Shown: positions 1-7,989 of the stretch, piece by piece
Position numbering within the stretch: position 1 is the stretch's first letter
Layout of the letters: the number at the start of each line of letters is the position of its first letter
NCBI RefSeq assembly: GCF_023072675.1
Contig: NZ_JALLGL010000023.1
Coordinates: 1 to 38,933 of the forward strand
Length of the DNA stretch: 38,933 nucleotides
Source: Streptomyces sp. XM83C
GTDB taxonomy: Bacteria; Actinomycetota; Actinomycetes; Streptomycetales; Streptomycetaceae
Reading direction: 5' to 3'
Notes under the pieces: model-generated
Seen by the model: only the letters and a program-made list of their open reading frames with translations
What the model was told of the DNA's origin: nothing
Databases searched by the model: none
Program-made: the position numbers and the translations under genes

Positions 1-602
1 ATCTCGGGGCGGGGCACGGGCGGGGGCGGGCAGGCGCCGGAGGTCTCCTTGGCGCGGACGGCGCGGGTGATCCAGGCGCGGTCCAGGACGCGGCGTTCGT
101 CGGCCTCGGCGACGAGGTCCTCGGACTGGTTGTAGTCGCCGTCGGCGGCCTGGACGGCCCACAGGTGGACGGCGACGCCGTGTTCCTTGGCGGCCATCAT
201 GCCGGGCAGCAGGTCGCCGTCGCCGGTGACGAGGACGATGTCGGAGCAGGCGCGGTTGCGGGCCAGTTCGGTCAGCTCGGCGTGCATGGCGGCGTCGACG
301 CCCTTCTGTGCCCAGCGGCCGTCGCTGCGGGTGAGGGCGCCGAGGCGGACGGTGACCCGGGGCATGACGCGCAGCCTGCGGTGTTCGGGCTGAGGGACGC
401 GGTCGGGGGCGCCGTCGAACCAGTAGATGCGCAGCAGGGGCTGCTGGGTGTCCGATTCGGCGCGTTCGCGCAGGCCCTGGATGAGGGCGGTGTGGTCGAC
501 GGTGATCCGGGACCGGGAGGGTTCTCCGGCGAGGAGAGAGGCGGCGGCCCCCAGCAGATACCCGGCGTCCACCAGGACGATGCAGCGGTCCACGCGATCC
601 AC
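1..602 (-). CDS. NYN-domain (LabA/DUF88-like) putative ribonuclease, 3' end off the window
   Basis: The frame is open from a GTG at 602 to the left edge (200 codons visible). The protein starts MDRVDRCIVLVDAGYLLGAA, with a hydrophobic strand ending in an Asp (VLVDAGYL). It continues through KGVDAAMHAEL (around residue 100) and DIVLVTGDGDLLPGM (around residue 120) to an acidic AEADERR segment. This spacing of conserved aspartates is that of NYN domains, which are PIN-like metal-dependent ribonucleases. The role here is inferred from the family; substrates of the Streptomyces members are not known to me. The visible end turns Pro-rich, so a further C-terminal region may lie off the window. A second in-frame GTG at 593 is an alternative start; the GGAAAGAGG sequence just before 602 could serve as ribosome binding site. 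It is divergent from the small gene at 817. Confidence 0.8.
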   Translation of the reverse strand, partial: MDRVDRCIVLVDAGYLLGAAASLLAGEPSRSRITVDHTALIQGLRERAESDTQQPLLRIYWFDGAPDRVPQPEHRRLRVMPRVTVRLGALTRSDGRWAQKGVDAAMHAELTELARNRACSDIVLVTGDGDLLPGMMAAKEHGVAVHLWAVQAADGDYNQSEDLVAEADERRVLDRAWITRAVRAKETSGACPPPPVPRPE

Positions 603-816
603 CCTCTTTCCGGGAGGTTTGGCTTCCGGCTCGCTTCGAGTCTGCCCGACCGCGCGGAGGTTAACGGCCGGAACTCGATCTTCGGCGTGGCGTTTCGGTG
701 CGGTGGCCGCCGACCACCCCTGTCACACAGGGTAATTGTCCGACATGCGGCTTGTGTCGGCCTATGTGAATCTGGTCGCGGCCCTGGCCCCCAGATCCCC
801 CACAGGAGGCATTCCC
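603..816. promoter_or_regulatory. Divergent intergenic region with two short inverted repeats
   Basis: This gap separates the NYN gene (minus) from the small hydrophilic protein gene (plus), so it should carry promoters for both. Two inverted repeats are visible: CCCTGT-CAC-ACAGGG at 718-732, and CCGACA/TGTCGG with a 9-nt spacer at 740-760. A TAATTG element lies between them at 733-738. I cannot assign a clear -35/-10 pair. The inverted repeats are candidate operator sites only. Confidence 0.4.
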
Positions 817-984
817 ATGGCCAAGAACAAGAACCGTGACCGCAAGCAGCCCCAGTCCCGGCGCGCCTCGGGCCCCGGCGAGCAGACGATGACGATCGAG
901 CCGCCCGCCGAGCAGCACAGCGCACCGGGTTCGCCGACGGAGATGGCGCGCAAGGGCCGGCAGAAGCGCTTCGGTCACAACTGA
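817..984 (+). CDS. Small hydrophilic protein (55 aa), function unknown
   Basis: The ORF starts at an ATG preceded by a strong AGGAGG ribosome binding site (804-809) at good spacing and encodes MAKNKNRDRKQPQSRR... ending RKGRQKRFGHN. The protein is basic at both ends with a Pro/Glu/Ser/Thr-rich middle, has no Cys, no membrane segment and no signal peptide, and is probably largely disordered. Proteins of this kind are annotated in Streptomyces simply as small hydrophilic proteins; I do not know a function. The Lys/Arg clusters would suit nucleic acid or ribosome association, but that is speculation. A hairpin terminator follows 36 bp after the stop, so it is probably a single-gene transcript. 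An in-frame ATG at 736 would add 27 residues but lacks a ribosome binding site. Confidence 0.8.
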   Translation: MAKNKNRDRKQPQSRRASGPGEQTMTIEPPAEQHSAPGSPTEMARKGRQKRFGHN

Positions 985-1020
985 CCTCTGCGTGAGGGGC
1001 CGTTGCGGCCCAGGCACACA

Positions 1021-1054
1021 CGAGGGGCGCTCCCCGATGCGGGAGCGCCCCTCG
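1021..1054. terminator. Bidirectional hairpin terminator between the small ORF and dnaE
   Basis: A perfect 14-bp GC-rich stem (1021-1034 with 1041-1054) closes a 6-nt loop. It lies between the stop of the small plus-strand gene (984) and the stop of dnaE on the minus strand (1089). No U-tract follows, which is usual for Streptomyces terminators. Confidence 0.8.
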
Positions 1055-1088
1055 CGTACGTGGCTCACGTGGCCGGTTCCGGCGGGGT

Positions 1089-4000
1089 TCAGCCGGCCAG
1101 GCAGGACGGGCCGAGCAGCACCTTGAGGTCGCCGAAGAGGGCCGGGTCGGGCTTGACCCGGTGGCGGTCCAGCCGCAGCACGGTCGTCTTGGTGGGGCCC
1201 TGGAGCTTGATCCGTACCTCGCTGTCGCCCTTGTGGTGGCTGAGGATCTCGCCGAGGCGGCTGACCATCGGCGGGGTCACCTTCACCGCGGGGATGGTGA
1301 GCACGACGGGCGCGTTGGTGCCGGCGGCGGACAGGTCGGGGACCATCAGCTCCATCGCGACCAGTCGCGGCACGTCCTCCCGCTTGTCGAGGCGGCCCTT
1401 GACGAAGACGACGGCGTCCTCGACGAGTTGGGTGGAGACGAGCTGGTAGGTGGCCGGGAAGAACATGCACTCGATGGAGCCCGCGAGGTCCTCCACGGTG
1501 GCGATGGCCCAGGCGTTGCCCTGCTTGGTCATCTTGCGCTGAAGGCCGGAGATGATGCCGCCGATGGTGACGACGGCGCCGTCGGCGTGCTCGCCGCCGG
1601 TGAGCTGGGCGATGCCCGCGTCGGCCTTGTCGGCGAGGACGTGCTCCAGGCCGAAGAGCGGGTGGTCGGAGACGTACAGGCCGAGCATCTCCCGCTCCTG
1701 GGCGAGGAGATACGTCTTGTCCCATTCGTCGGTGGAGAACTCGACGTCGAGGCCGAAGCCGGGTTCGTCGCTGGTCTCCTCGCCCATGCCGCCGAAGAGG
1801 TCGAACTGGCCCTCGGCCTCCTTGCGCTTGACCGCGACCACGTTGTCGATCATCGGTTCGTACTGCGCCATGAGGCCCTTGCGGGTGTGGCCCATGGAGT
1901 CGAACGCGCCGGCCTTGATCAGGGATTCCGTGGTGCGCTTGTTGCAGACGACGGCCTCGACCTTGTCGAGGTAGTCCGGGAAGGACGTGTACTTCCCCTT
2001 GGCCTTGCGGGTCTTGATGATCGACTCGACGACGTTGGTGCCGACGTTGCGGACGGCGGAGAGGCCGAAGAGGATCACGTCGTCGCCCTGGGCGGCGAAG
2101 TTCGACTCGGACTCGTTGACGTTCGGCGGGAGGACGCGGATGCCCATGCGGCGGCACTCGTTGAGGTAGACCGCGGACTTGTCCTTGTCGTCCTTGACCG
2201 AGGTCAGCAGCGCGGCCATGTACTCGGCGGGGTGGTTGGCCTTGAGGTAGGCCGTCCAGTACGACACCAGGCCGTACGCGGCGGAGTGCGCCTTGTTGAA
2301 GGCGTAGCCGGCGAACGGGACCAGCACGTCCCACAGGGCCTGGATGGCCTCGTCGCTGTAGCCGTTCTTGCGGGCGCCGGCCTGGAAGATGACGAAGTTC
2401 TTCTCCAGTTCCTCCGGCTTCTTCTTGCCCATCACGCGGCGGAGGATGTCGGCCTCGCCGAGCGAGTAGCCGGCGATGATCTGGGCGGCCTTCTGCACCT
2501 GCTCCTGGTAGACGATCAGGCCGTAGGTGACGTCGAGGACCTCCTTGAGCGGCTCCTCCAGCTCGGGGTGGATCGGCGTGATCTCCTGCTGGCCGTTCTT
2601 GCGCAGCGCGTAGTTGGTGTGGGAGTTCATGCCCATCGGGCCCGGCCGGTACAGGGCCGAGACGGCGGAGATGTCCTCGAAGTTGTCGGGCTTCATCAGC
2701 CGCAGCAGCGAGCGCATGGGGCCGCCGTCGAACTGGAACACGCCGAGGGTGTCGCCGCGCTGGAGCAGTTCGAAGGTCTTGGGGTCGTCGAGCGGGAGGG
2801 CCAGGAGGTCGATGTCGATCCCCTTGTTGGCCTTCACCATCTTGACGGCGTCGTCCATGATCGTGAGGTTGCGCAGGCCCAGGAAGTCCATCTTCAGCAG
2901 GCCGAGCGACTCACAGCTCGGGTAGTCCCACTGGGTGATGGTGACGCCGTCGGTGTGCCTGACCCAGACCGGGACGTGCTCGGTGATGGTCTCGCTGGAC
3001 ATGATCACGCCGGCGGCGTGCACGCCCATCTGCCGGACCAGGCCCTCCACGCCGCGCGCGGTGTCGATGACCTTCTTCACGTCCGGCTCGTTCTCGTACA
3101 TCGCGCGGACCTCGCCGGCCTCCGAGTAGCGGGGGTGGCTGGGGTCGGTGATGCCGGAGAGGGGGATGCCCTTGCCGAGGACGTCGGCGGGCATGGCCTT
3201 GGTGATGCGGTCGCCCATCGCGTACGGGTAGCCCAGCACGCGCGCGGAGTCCTTGATCGCGTTCTTGGCCTTGATGGTGCCGTAGGTGCCGATCATGGCG
3301 ACCTTGTCGGCGCCGTACTTCTCGGTGACGTACCGGATGACCTCGACGCGCCGGCGCTCGTCGAAGTCGATGTCGACGTCGGGCATGGAGATGCGCTCGG
3401 GGTTGAGGAACCGCTCGAAGATCAGGCCGTGCGGGATGGGGTCGAGGTCGGTGATGCCGAGCGCGTACGCCACGATGGAGCCCGCCGCGGAGCCTCGGCC
3501 GGGGCCGACGGCGATGCCCTGCCGCTTGGCCCACATGATGAAGTCGGCGACGACGAGGAAGTAGCCCGGGAACCCCATCTGGATGATGACGTCCATCTCG
3601 TACTCGGCCTGCTTCTGGCGGTCCTCGGGGATGCCGTCCGGGTAGCGGCGCTCCATGCCGCGCCGGACCTCCTCCTGGAACCAGGTGACCTCGGTGTAGC
3701 CCTCGGGGATGTCGAACTTGGGCATGAGGTCGCGCTTTTCGAACATGCCCCGGGTGTCGACCATCTCGGCGACGAGGAGGGTGTTGGCGCAGCCCTCCTG
3801 CCAGGCGTCCGAGGAGTCGATGGCGTACATCTCCTCGGTCGACTTCAGGTAGTAGCCGGTGCCGTCGAACTTGAAGCGGTCGGGGTCGGAGAGGTTCTTG
3901 CCGGTCTGGATGCACAGCAGGGCGTCGTGGGCGGCGGCCTCGTGCGCGTACGTGTAGTGCGAGTCGTTGGTGACCAGCGGGGGGATGCCGAGCTTCTTGC

Positions 4001-4628
4001 CGATCTCCAGCAGGCCGTCGCGGACGCGGCGCTCGATCTCGATGCCGTGGTCCATCAGCTCCAGGAAGTAGCGGTCCTTGCCGAAGATGTCCTGGTAGTC
4101 GGCGGCGGCCTTGAGCGCCTCGTCGAAGTGGCCGAGGCGCAGCCGGGTCTGCACCTCGCCGGAGGGGCAGCCGGTGGAGGCGACGATGCCCTCGGACCAC
4201 TGGGCGATGGTCTCCTTGTCCATCCGGGGCCACTTCTGCAGCCAGCCCTCGGCGTAGGCGTCGGAGGAGAGCCGGAAGAGGTTGTGCAGGCCGGTCTTGT
4301 TCACCGCCCACATCGTCTTGTGGGTGTAACCGCCGGACCCGGAGACGTCGTCGCGCTTCTGGTGCGGCTGGCCCCAGAGGATCTTGCGCTTGTTGCGCCG
4401 CGACTCGGGGGCGACATAGGCCTCGATCCCGATGATCGGGGTGATTCCGACCTTCTTCGCGGAGTGGAAGAAGTCGTACGCACCGTGGAGGTTGCCGTGG
4501 TCGGACATGGCGATGTGCGTCATGCCCATCTCGTTGCAGGCGTTGAACATGTCCTTCAGCCGCGCGGCACCGTCCAGCAGCGAGTACTGGGTGTGGACGT
4601 GCAGGTGCGTGAACGGCGGCTTCGACAC
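1089..4628 (-). CDS. dnaE: DNA polymerase III subunit alpha (DnaE1)
   Basis: This is the catalytic subunit of the replicative polymerase, 1179 residues, the usual length for the actinobacterial DnaE1 type. The N-terminus (HLHVHTQYSLLDG, then DHGNLHG) is a PHP domain with its metal-binding histidines; in mycobacterial DnaE1 this domain is the proofreading exonuclease, and the intact motif suggests the same here. The palm motif MPDVDIDFD at residues 415-423 holds two catalytic aspartates (D419, D421 by alignment to E. coli D401/D403). Helix-hairpin-helix and a C-terminal OB-fold (from about residue 1015) follow. The GTG start at 4628 has a GGAGG ribosome binding site 7 nt upstream. It is a stand-alone gene, divergent from the DUF2252 gene. 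Nothing looks truncated. Confidence 0.97.
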   Translation of the reverse strand: MSKPPFTHLHVHTQYSLLDGAARLKDMFNACNEMGMTHIAMSDHGNLHGAYDFFHSAKKVGITPIIGIEAYVAPESRRNKRKILWGQPHQKRDDVSGSGGYTHKTMWAVNKTGLHNLFRLSSDAYAEGWLQKWPRMDKETIAQWSEGIVASTGCPSGEVQTRLRLGHFDEALKAAADYQDIFGKDRYFLELMDHGIEIERRVRDGLLEIGKKLGIPPLVTNDSHYTYAHEAAAHDALLCIQTGKNLSDPDRFKFDGTGYYLKSTEEMYAIDSSDAWQEGCANTLLVAEMVDTRGMFEKRDLMPKFDIPEGYTEVTWFQEEVRRGMERRYPDGIPEDRQKQAEYEMDVIIQMGFPGYFLVVADFIMWAKRQGIAVGPGRGSAAGSIVAYALGITDLDPIPHGLIFERFLNPERISMPDVDIDFDERRRVEVIRYVTEKYGADKVAMIGTYGTIKAKNAIKDSARVLGYPYAMGDRITKAMPADVLGKGIPLSGITDPSHPRYSEAGEVRAMYENEPDVKKVIDTARGVEGLVRQMGVHAAGVIMSSETITEHVPVWVRHTDGVTITQWDYPSCESLGLLKMDFLGLRNLTIMDDAVKMVKANKGIDIDLLALPLDDPKTFELLQRGDTLGVFQFDGGPMRSLLRLMKPDNFEDISAVSALYRPGPMGMNSHTNYALRKNGQQEITPIHPELEEPLKEVLDVTYGLIVYQEQVQKAAQIIAGYSLGEADILRRVMGKKKPEELEKNFVIFQAGARKNGYSDEAIQALWDVLVPFAGYAFNKAHSAAYGLVSYWTAYLKANHPAEYMAALLTSVKDDKDKSAVYLNECRRMGIRVLPPNVNESESNFAAQGDDVILFGLSAVRNVGTNVVESIIKTRKAKGKYTSFPDYLDKVEAVVCNKRTTESLIKAGAFDSMGHTRKGLMAQYEPMIDNVVAVKRKEAEGQFDLFGGMGEETSDEPGFGLDVEFSTDEWDKTYLLAQEREMLGLYVSDHPLFGLEHVLADKADAGIAQLTGGEHADGAVVTIGGIISGLQRKMTKQGNAWAIATVEDLAGSIECMFFPATYQLVSTQLVEDAVVFVKGRLDKREDVPRLVAMELMVPDLSAAGTNAPVVLTIPAVKVTPPMVSRLGEILSHHKGDSEVRIKLQGPTKTTVLRLDRHRVKPDPALFGDLKVLLGPSCLAG

Positions 4629-4691
4629 GGGGCGGCCTCCATAGGAAACACTCGTCGGCGGGTGGGGGGACGGTTGTGGGGTCAGCGTCGA

Positions 4692-4850
4692 AGTCTATGC
4701 CCGGCCCCTGACAGCCGGGGCGAGGACCGCGGCCCGAACCGTCCGGTCGGGGGTGCCCGGCCGGACACCGGGGGGCGCCGGGCCGAACACAGGGCGGGCA
4801 CTCGCGCGTACCTTCATGCGTTGACCCCGGCAGAGACACTGCCGTACTTG
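4692..4850. promoter_or_regulatory. Candidate divergent promoters between dnaE and the DUF2252 gene
   Basis: On the plus strand TTGACC (4821-4826) and TACTTG (4845-4850) are 18 bp apart and would start transcription just upstream of the DUF2252 ribosome binding site, giving a very short leader. On the minus strand TAGACT (4697-4692) is a plausible -10 for dnaE with a leader of roughly 60 nt, but I see no convincing -35 for it. Both are consensus-match calls only. Confidence 0.4.
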
Positions 4851-4874
4851 CACTGCACCGGGAGGCACTCCGCG

Positions 4875-6203
4875 ATGTCGGTTCCCCAGCTCAGCGACGA
4901 GCAGCGCGGCGAGGAGATCCTCGCCGTCTTCGACACCGCCTTCGGCGAGCTCCTGGCCGCCGACCCGGCAGCGTTCCGGGTGAAGTTCCGCAAGATGGCG
5001 GCCTCGGCGTTCGCCTTCTACCGGGGCACGGCGTGCCTCTTCTACCACGACCTGGACTCCGCCGCGCGCGGGCGTGAGCCCTATCTCGACGAGCGCACCT
5101 CCCGGGTGTGGATCCACGGCGATCTGCATGCGGAGAACTTCGGCACGTACATGGACTCCACGGGCCGTCTGATCTTCAACGTCAACGACTTCGACGAGGC
5201 CTACGTCGGCCCGTTCACCTGGGACCTGAAGCGTTTCGCGGCGTCGGTCGCCCTGATCGGGTACGCGAAGGCGCTCTCCGACGAGCAGATCACCGAGCTG
5301 GTGGGGATCTACGCGGGCGCGTACCGCGAGCGGATCCACGCGCTGGCCACGGGCGCCAAGGACGACGAGGTGCCGCCGTTCACGCTGGACACCGCGCAGG
5401 GCCCGCTGCTGGACGCGTTGCGCGACGCGCGTTCGCTGACCCGTTTCGGGCTGCTGGAGACGATGACGGAGATCCGGGACTTCGAGCGCCGGTTCGCGCC
5501 GGGCGGCGGCGCGGTCGAGCTGGACGCGGCCACCCGGTACAAGGTGCTGGCGGCCTTCGACGGCTATCTGGAGACGCTGCCGGAGACCTCGCTGGCCCGC
5601 CCGGACTCGTACCGGGTGAAGGACGTCGTGGGCCGCCGCGGCATAGGCATAGGCTCGGCGGGCCTGCCGTCGTACAACATCCTGCTGGAGGGCCACAGCG
5701 ACGCCCTGGAGAACGATGTGGTGATCTACATCAAGCAGGCCCAGACCCCGGCCGTCTCCCGGCACGTGACCGACCCGGCGATCCGGGAGTACTTCCGGCA
5801 CGAGGGGCACCGCACGGTGATCTCCCAGCGTGCCCTCCAGGCGCACGCGGACCCGTGGCTGGGCTGGACCGAGCTGGACGGCGCGGGCCAGCTGGTCGCC
5901 GAGGTGTCGCCGTACGCGGTGGACCTGGACTGGGGCGACATCGACGACGTGGAGGAGATCGCGCAGGTCGTCGCCGACCTGGGGCGGGCGACCGCGGCGA
6001 TGCACGCGGCGGCGGACGACACCTCGGGCGAGTCGCTGGTGCCGTTCTCCACCGAGCGGGCCATCGACGCGGCGATCGCGGCCGACGAAGAGGGTTTCGC
6101 TCCGCTTCTGGTGGATTTCGCGCACTCGTACGGGGCACGCGCGCGTGCCGACCACCAGATCTTCGTGGACCTGTTCCGCAACGGACGCATTCCGGGTCTG
6201 TGA
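4875..6203 (+). CDS. DUF2252 family protein (kinase-like fold)
   Basis: The 442-residue protein belongs to the DUF2252 family, whose fold resembles aminoglycoside/choline kinases. The phosphotransferase-like loop HGDLHAENFG is at about residues 80-89, and NVNDFDEAYVGPFTWDLKRF follows at about 102-121, resembling a kinase DFD metal-binding motif. The substrate is unknown. The ATG at 4875 is chosen because GGAGG lies 9 nt upstream and family similarity starts at once; the same frame is open far upstream only because it runs antisense through dnaE. There is no signal peptide or membrane segment, so it should be cytoplasmic. It is followed after 48 bp by the membrane-protein gene in the same direction, but a hairpin overlaps its stop codon. 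Confidence 0.9.
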   Translation: MSVPQLSDEQRGEEILAVFDTAFGELLAADPAAFRVKFRKMAASAFAFYRGTACLFYHDLDSAARGREPYLDERTSRVWIHGDLHAENFGTYMDSTGRLIFNVNDFDEAYVGPFTWDLKRFAASVALIGYAKALSDEQITELVGIYAGAYRERIHALATGAKDDEVPPFTLDTAQGPLLDALRDARSLTRFGLLETMTEIRDFERRFAPGGGAVELDAATRYKVLAAFDGYLETLPETSLARPDSYRVKDVVGRRGIGIGSAGLPSYNILLEGHSDALENDVVIYIKQAQTPAVSRHVTDPAIREYFRHEGHRTVISQRALQAHADPWLGWTELDGAGQLVAEVSPYAVDLDWGDIDDVEEIAQVVADLGRATAAMHAAADDTSGESLVPFSTERAIDAAIAADEEGFAPLLVDFAHSYGARARADHQIFVDLFRNGRIPGL

Positions 6204-6228
6204 CGATCCGCGGTCTCACAGCAACCTT
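6198..6228 (+). terminator. Weak candidate terminator after the DUF2252 gene
   Basis: CTGTGA (6198-6203, containing the stop codon) pairs with TCACAG (6216-6221), and a short T-rich stretch (CCTTTTAGG) follows. The stem is only 6 bp with a 12-nt loop, so the call is tentative. Confidence 0.35.
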
Positions 6229-6251
6229 TTAGGGGTCTCTTACGGCCGCGC

Positions 6252-6980
6252 ATGACACACTCTCCTATCGCTATGGACATATCCGGGACCCCTCTGAGAG
6301 CACTGCGCGCGGCGCTGTTCACGGCTCTGGTCGTGACACTCGGCACCGCGTCGCACGTGCTGCTGTCCCGGGTCCCGCTGCCGCTGAACACGGTCGCCGC
6401 GGTCGCGGCGGGGGTCTTCGTCCTCGCGTACGCCCTCGCGGGCCGCGAGCGGGGCTTCGGCCGGATCGCGGCGGTGCTGGTCCCGGTGGAGCTGACGGCC
6501 GACACGGTCCTCACCACCGGCCAGCACGTCTGCTACGGCCCGGCGGGCGGCCCCGTCACCGGCCCGCTGCACTCGGTCGGCTGGAACGTGCTGTGCGGTG
6601 ACGGCACCGGTGTCGGCACCCCGCTGACCCGGCTGACCGGCACCGGCGCCGCCCCCGCCGGCGGCACCGACGCGGCGGCCCTCCTGGCGCAGGCGGGACC
6701 GGCCACCGCCTGGCTGCTGCTCGCCGCGCATGTGAGCGTCGGCCTGATCGCCGCCGCCTGGCTGTGGCGGGGTGAGCGTGCCCTGGCCCGGCTGGTGCGG
6801 GCGGCGGGCGTCTCGGCGTTCCGGCCGCTGCTGCTGGCCGTCGCCTCCGTGACCGTACGGCCCGCCCGGCAGCCCCGCCGCCTGCCGCGGCCCGTCCGCC
6901 GTACGGCCGCCTTCCGCGGCGCCCTTCTCGCGCACTCCCCGGGACGGCGCGGACCGCCCCGCTCGGCCGTCTTCGCCTGA
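6252..6980 (+). CDS. Putative integral membrane protein, function unknown (242 aa)
   Basis: I do not recognise a named family. Hydrophobic segments are visible at about residues 17-37, 45-63, 69-88 and 149-171, with a weaker one at 187-203; the C-terminal 40 residues are rich in Arg and Pro. Two cysteines (C94 and C115) sit in the Gly-rich loop between the third and fourth segments and could form a disulfide. The next gene encodes a membrane-anchored DsbA-like protein, so a shared role in extracytoplasmic thiol chemistry is possible but is inference. The start is uncertain: ATG at 6252 and in-frame ATG at 6273 both lack a good ribosome binding site. Codon use is typical of the neighbours. Confidence 0.65.
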   Translation: MTHSPIAMDISGTPLRALRAALFTALVVTLGTASHVLLSRVPLPLNTVAAVAAGVFVLAYALAGRERGFGRIAAVLVPVELTADTVLTTGQHVCYGPAGGPVTGPLHSVGWNVLCGDGTGVGTPLTRLTGTGAAPAGGTDAAALLAQAGPATAWLLLAAHVSVGLIAAAWLWRGERALARLVRAAGVSAFRPLLLAVASVTVRPARQPRRLPRPVRRTAAFRGALLAHSPGRRGPPRSAVFA

Positions 6981-6984
6981 CCCG

Positions 6985-7003
6985 CGCGCGTGCCGTACGC
7001 GCG
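6985..7003 (+). terminator. Weak candidate hairpin after the membrane-protein gene
   Basis: CGCGCGT (6985-6991) pairs perfectly with ACGCGCG (6997-7003) across a 5-nt loop, immediately after the stop codon at 6980. There is no T-tract. If functional it would separate the membrane-protein gene from the DsbA-like gene. Confidence 0.3.
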
Positions 7004-7085
7004 TGTGCGGGCACCGCTGAGCACCAGCAGTCCCCCTTACGTATTTCGCACACCACGTGTGCGCGTCCCCATGGAGAACACCGAC

Positions 7086-7898
7086 ATGAGCAAGCGGAAC
7101 AGCCAGGCGGCCAAGACGGCGGCTCGCGAGCGGCTGCGGGCCGAGCGCGAGCGGCAGGCCAAGCGCGCGAAGATCAAGCGGCAGATCATCGTGGCATGTT
7201 CGGTCGTGGGCGTCCTGGCGGTGGCCGGCGGCATCGGCTACCTGGTCGTCCAGGCGAACAAGCCCGGCTACTGGGAGGCCGCGAAGGACGACAAGCTCGT
7301 CAAGCCGGCCAACACCACCGGCGAGAACGGCACCACGGTCGTCATCGGCAAGGACACCGCCAAGAAGACGCTGGTGATGTACGAGGACCCGCGCTGCCCG
7401 GTCTGCGCCGCGTTCGAGCAGACCGTCGGCCCGACGGTGAAGAAGGACCTCGACGCCGGCAAGTTCAAGATCCAGTTCGTGGGCGCCACCTTCCTCGACG
7501 GCAACCTGACCGGCGAGGGCTCGAAGAACGCCCTCAGCGCGCTGGGCGCGGCGCTGAACGTCAGCCCCGAGGCGTTCCTGGAGTACAAGGCGGCGCTGTA
7601 CTCGGCGAAGTGGCACCCCGACGAGACGACCGACAAGTTCAAGAGCGACGACTACCTGATCGAGGTCGCGGACACGGTCGGCGCGCTGAAGAACAACACG
7701 AAGTTCCAGGACGCCGTGAAGAACGGCACGTTCGACAAGTGGGCGCTGGAGATGTCCGAGACCTTCGACAAGAGCGGTGTCGGGGGTACGCCCACGCTGA
7801 TGATGGACGGCAAGAAGCTGACCGGTTCGGACGGCAAGAACGCGCCGATGTCGGTGGAGGAGTACACCAAGGCACTGGACTCGGCTCTGAAGTCCTGA
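7086..7898 (+). CDS. Membrane-anchored DsbA-like thioredoxin-fold protein
   Basis: The 270-residue protein has a basic, coiled-coil-prone N-terminus (about residues 1-35), one membrane segment (IIVACSVVGVLAVAGGIGYLV, about 36-57) and an extracytoplasmic thioredoxin fold of the DsbA-like Thioredoxin_4 type. The active site CPVC is at residues 104-107, and the conserved cis-proline loop GGTPTLMM is near residue 233. It should act outside the membrane in forming or shuffling disulfides of exported proteins. The ATG at 7086 has GGAGA 8 nt upstream; an in-frame ATG at 7071 has no such site. The gene lies just upstream of the exported phosphatase PhoD, in the same orientation but with its own gap of 91 bp. 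Confidence 0.9.
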   Translation: MSKRNSQAAKTAARERLRAERERQAKRAKIKRQIIVACSVVGVLAVAGGIGYLVVQANKPGYWEAAKDDKLVKPANTTGENGTTVVIGKDTAKKTLVMYEDPRCPVCAAFEQTVGPTVKKDLDAGKFKIQFVGATFLDGNLTGEGSKNALSALGAALNVSPEAFLEYKAALYSAKWHPDETTDKFKSDDYLIEVADTVGALKNNTKFQDAVKNGTFDKWALEMSETFDKSGVGGTPTLMMDGKKLTGSDGKNAPMSVEEYTKALDSALKS

Positions 7899-7950
7899 GC
7901 GGGCGGGTCGCGGACGGGTCGGCAAAAACCGCGCGAACTTTCGGAGTTGG

Positions 7951-7987
7951 TCTCCACCCGGCCTGTACCGATCAGTAGCCTGATCGG
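7951..7987 (+). promoter_or_regulatory. Inverted repeat and possible PHO-box-like direct repeat upstream of phoD
   Basis: CCGATCAG (7968-7975) and CTGATCGG (7980-7987) form a perfect 8-bp inverted repeat with loop TAGC, ending 2 nt before the GTG start at 7990. Just upstream, CTCCACC (7952-7958) and CTGTACC (7963-7969) share CT..ACC at an 11-bp period, the repeat spacing of Streptomyces PhoP boxes, though the match to the GTTCACC unit is poor. Expression of phoD genes is known to depend on PhoP in Streptomyces; assigning this site to PhoP is inference. Confidence 0.4.
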
Positions 7988-7989
7988 CC

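Noticed and set aside
1161..4860. Very long plus-strand open frame antisense to dnaE, merging into the DUF2252 gene
   Set aside because: High GC at third positions keeps antisense frames open. The translation is Val/Asp/Gly/Leu-rich low complexity without domains; recognisable protein begins only at 4875.
7047..7063. CGCACA/TGTGCG inverted repeat with an embedded CACGTG upstream of the DsbA-like gene
   Set aside because: Six-base arms in GC-rich sequence are common by chance; with no other support I did not list it as an operator.
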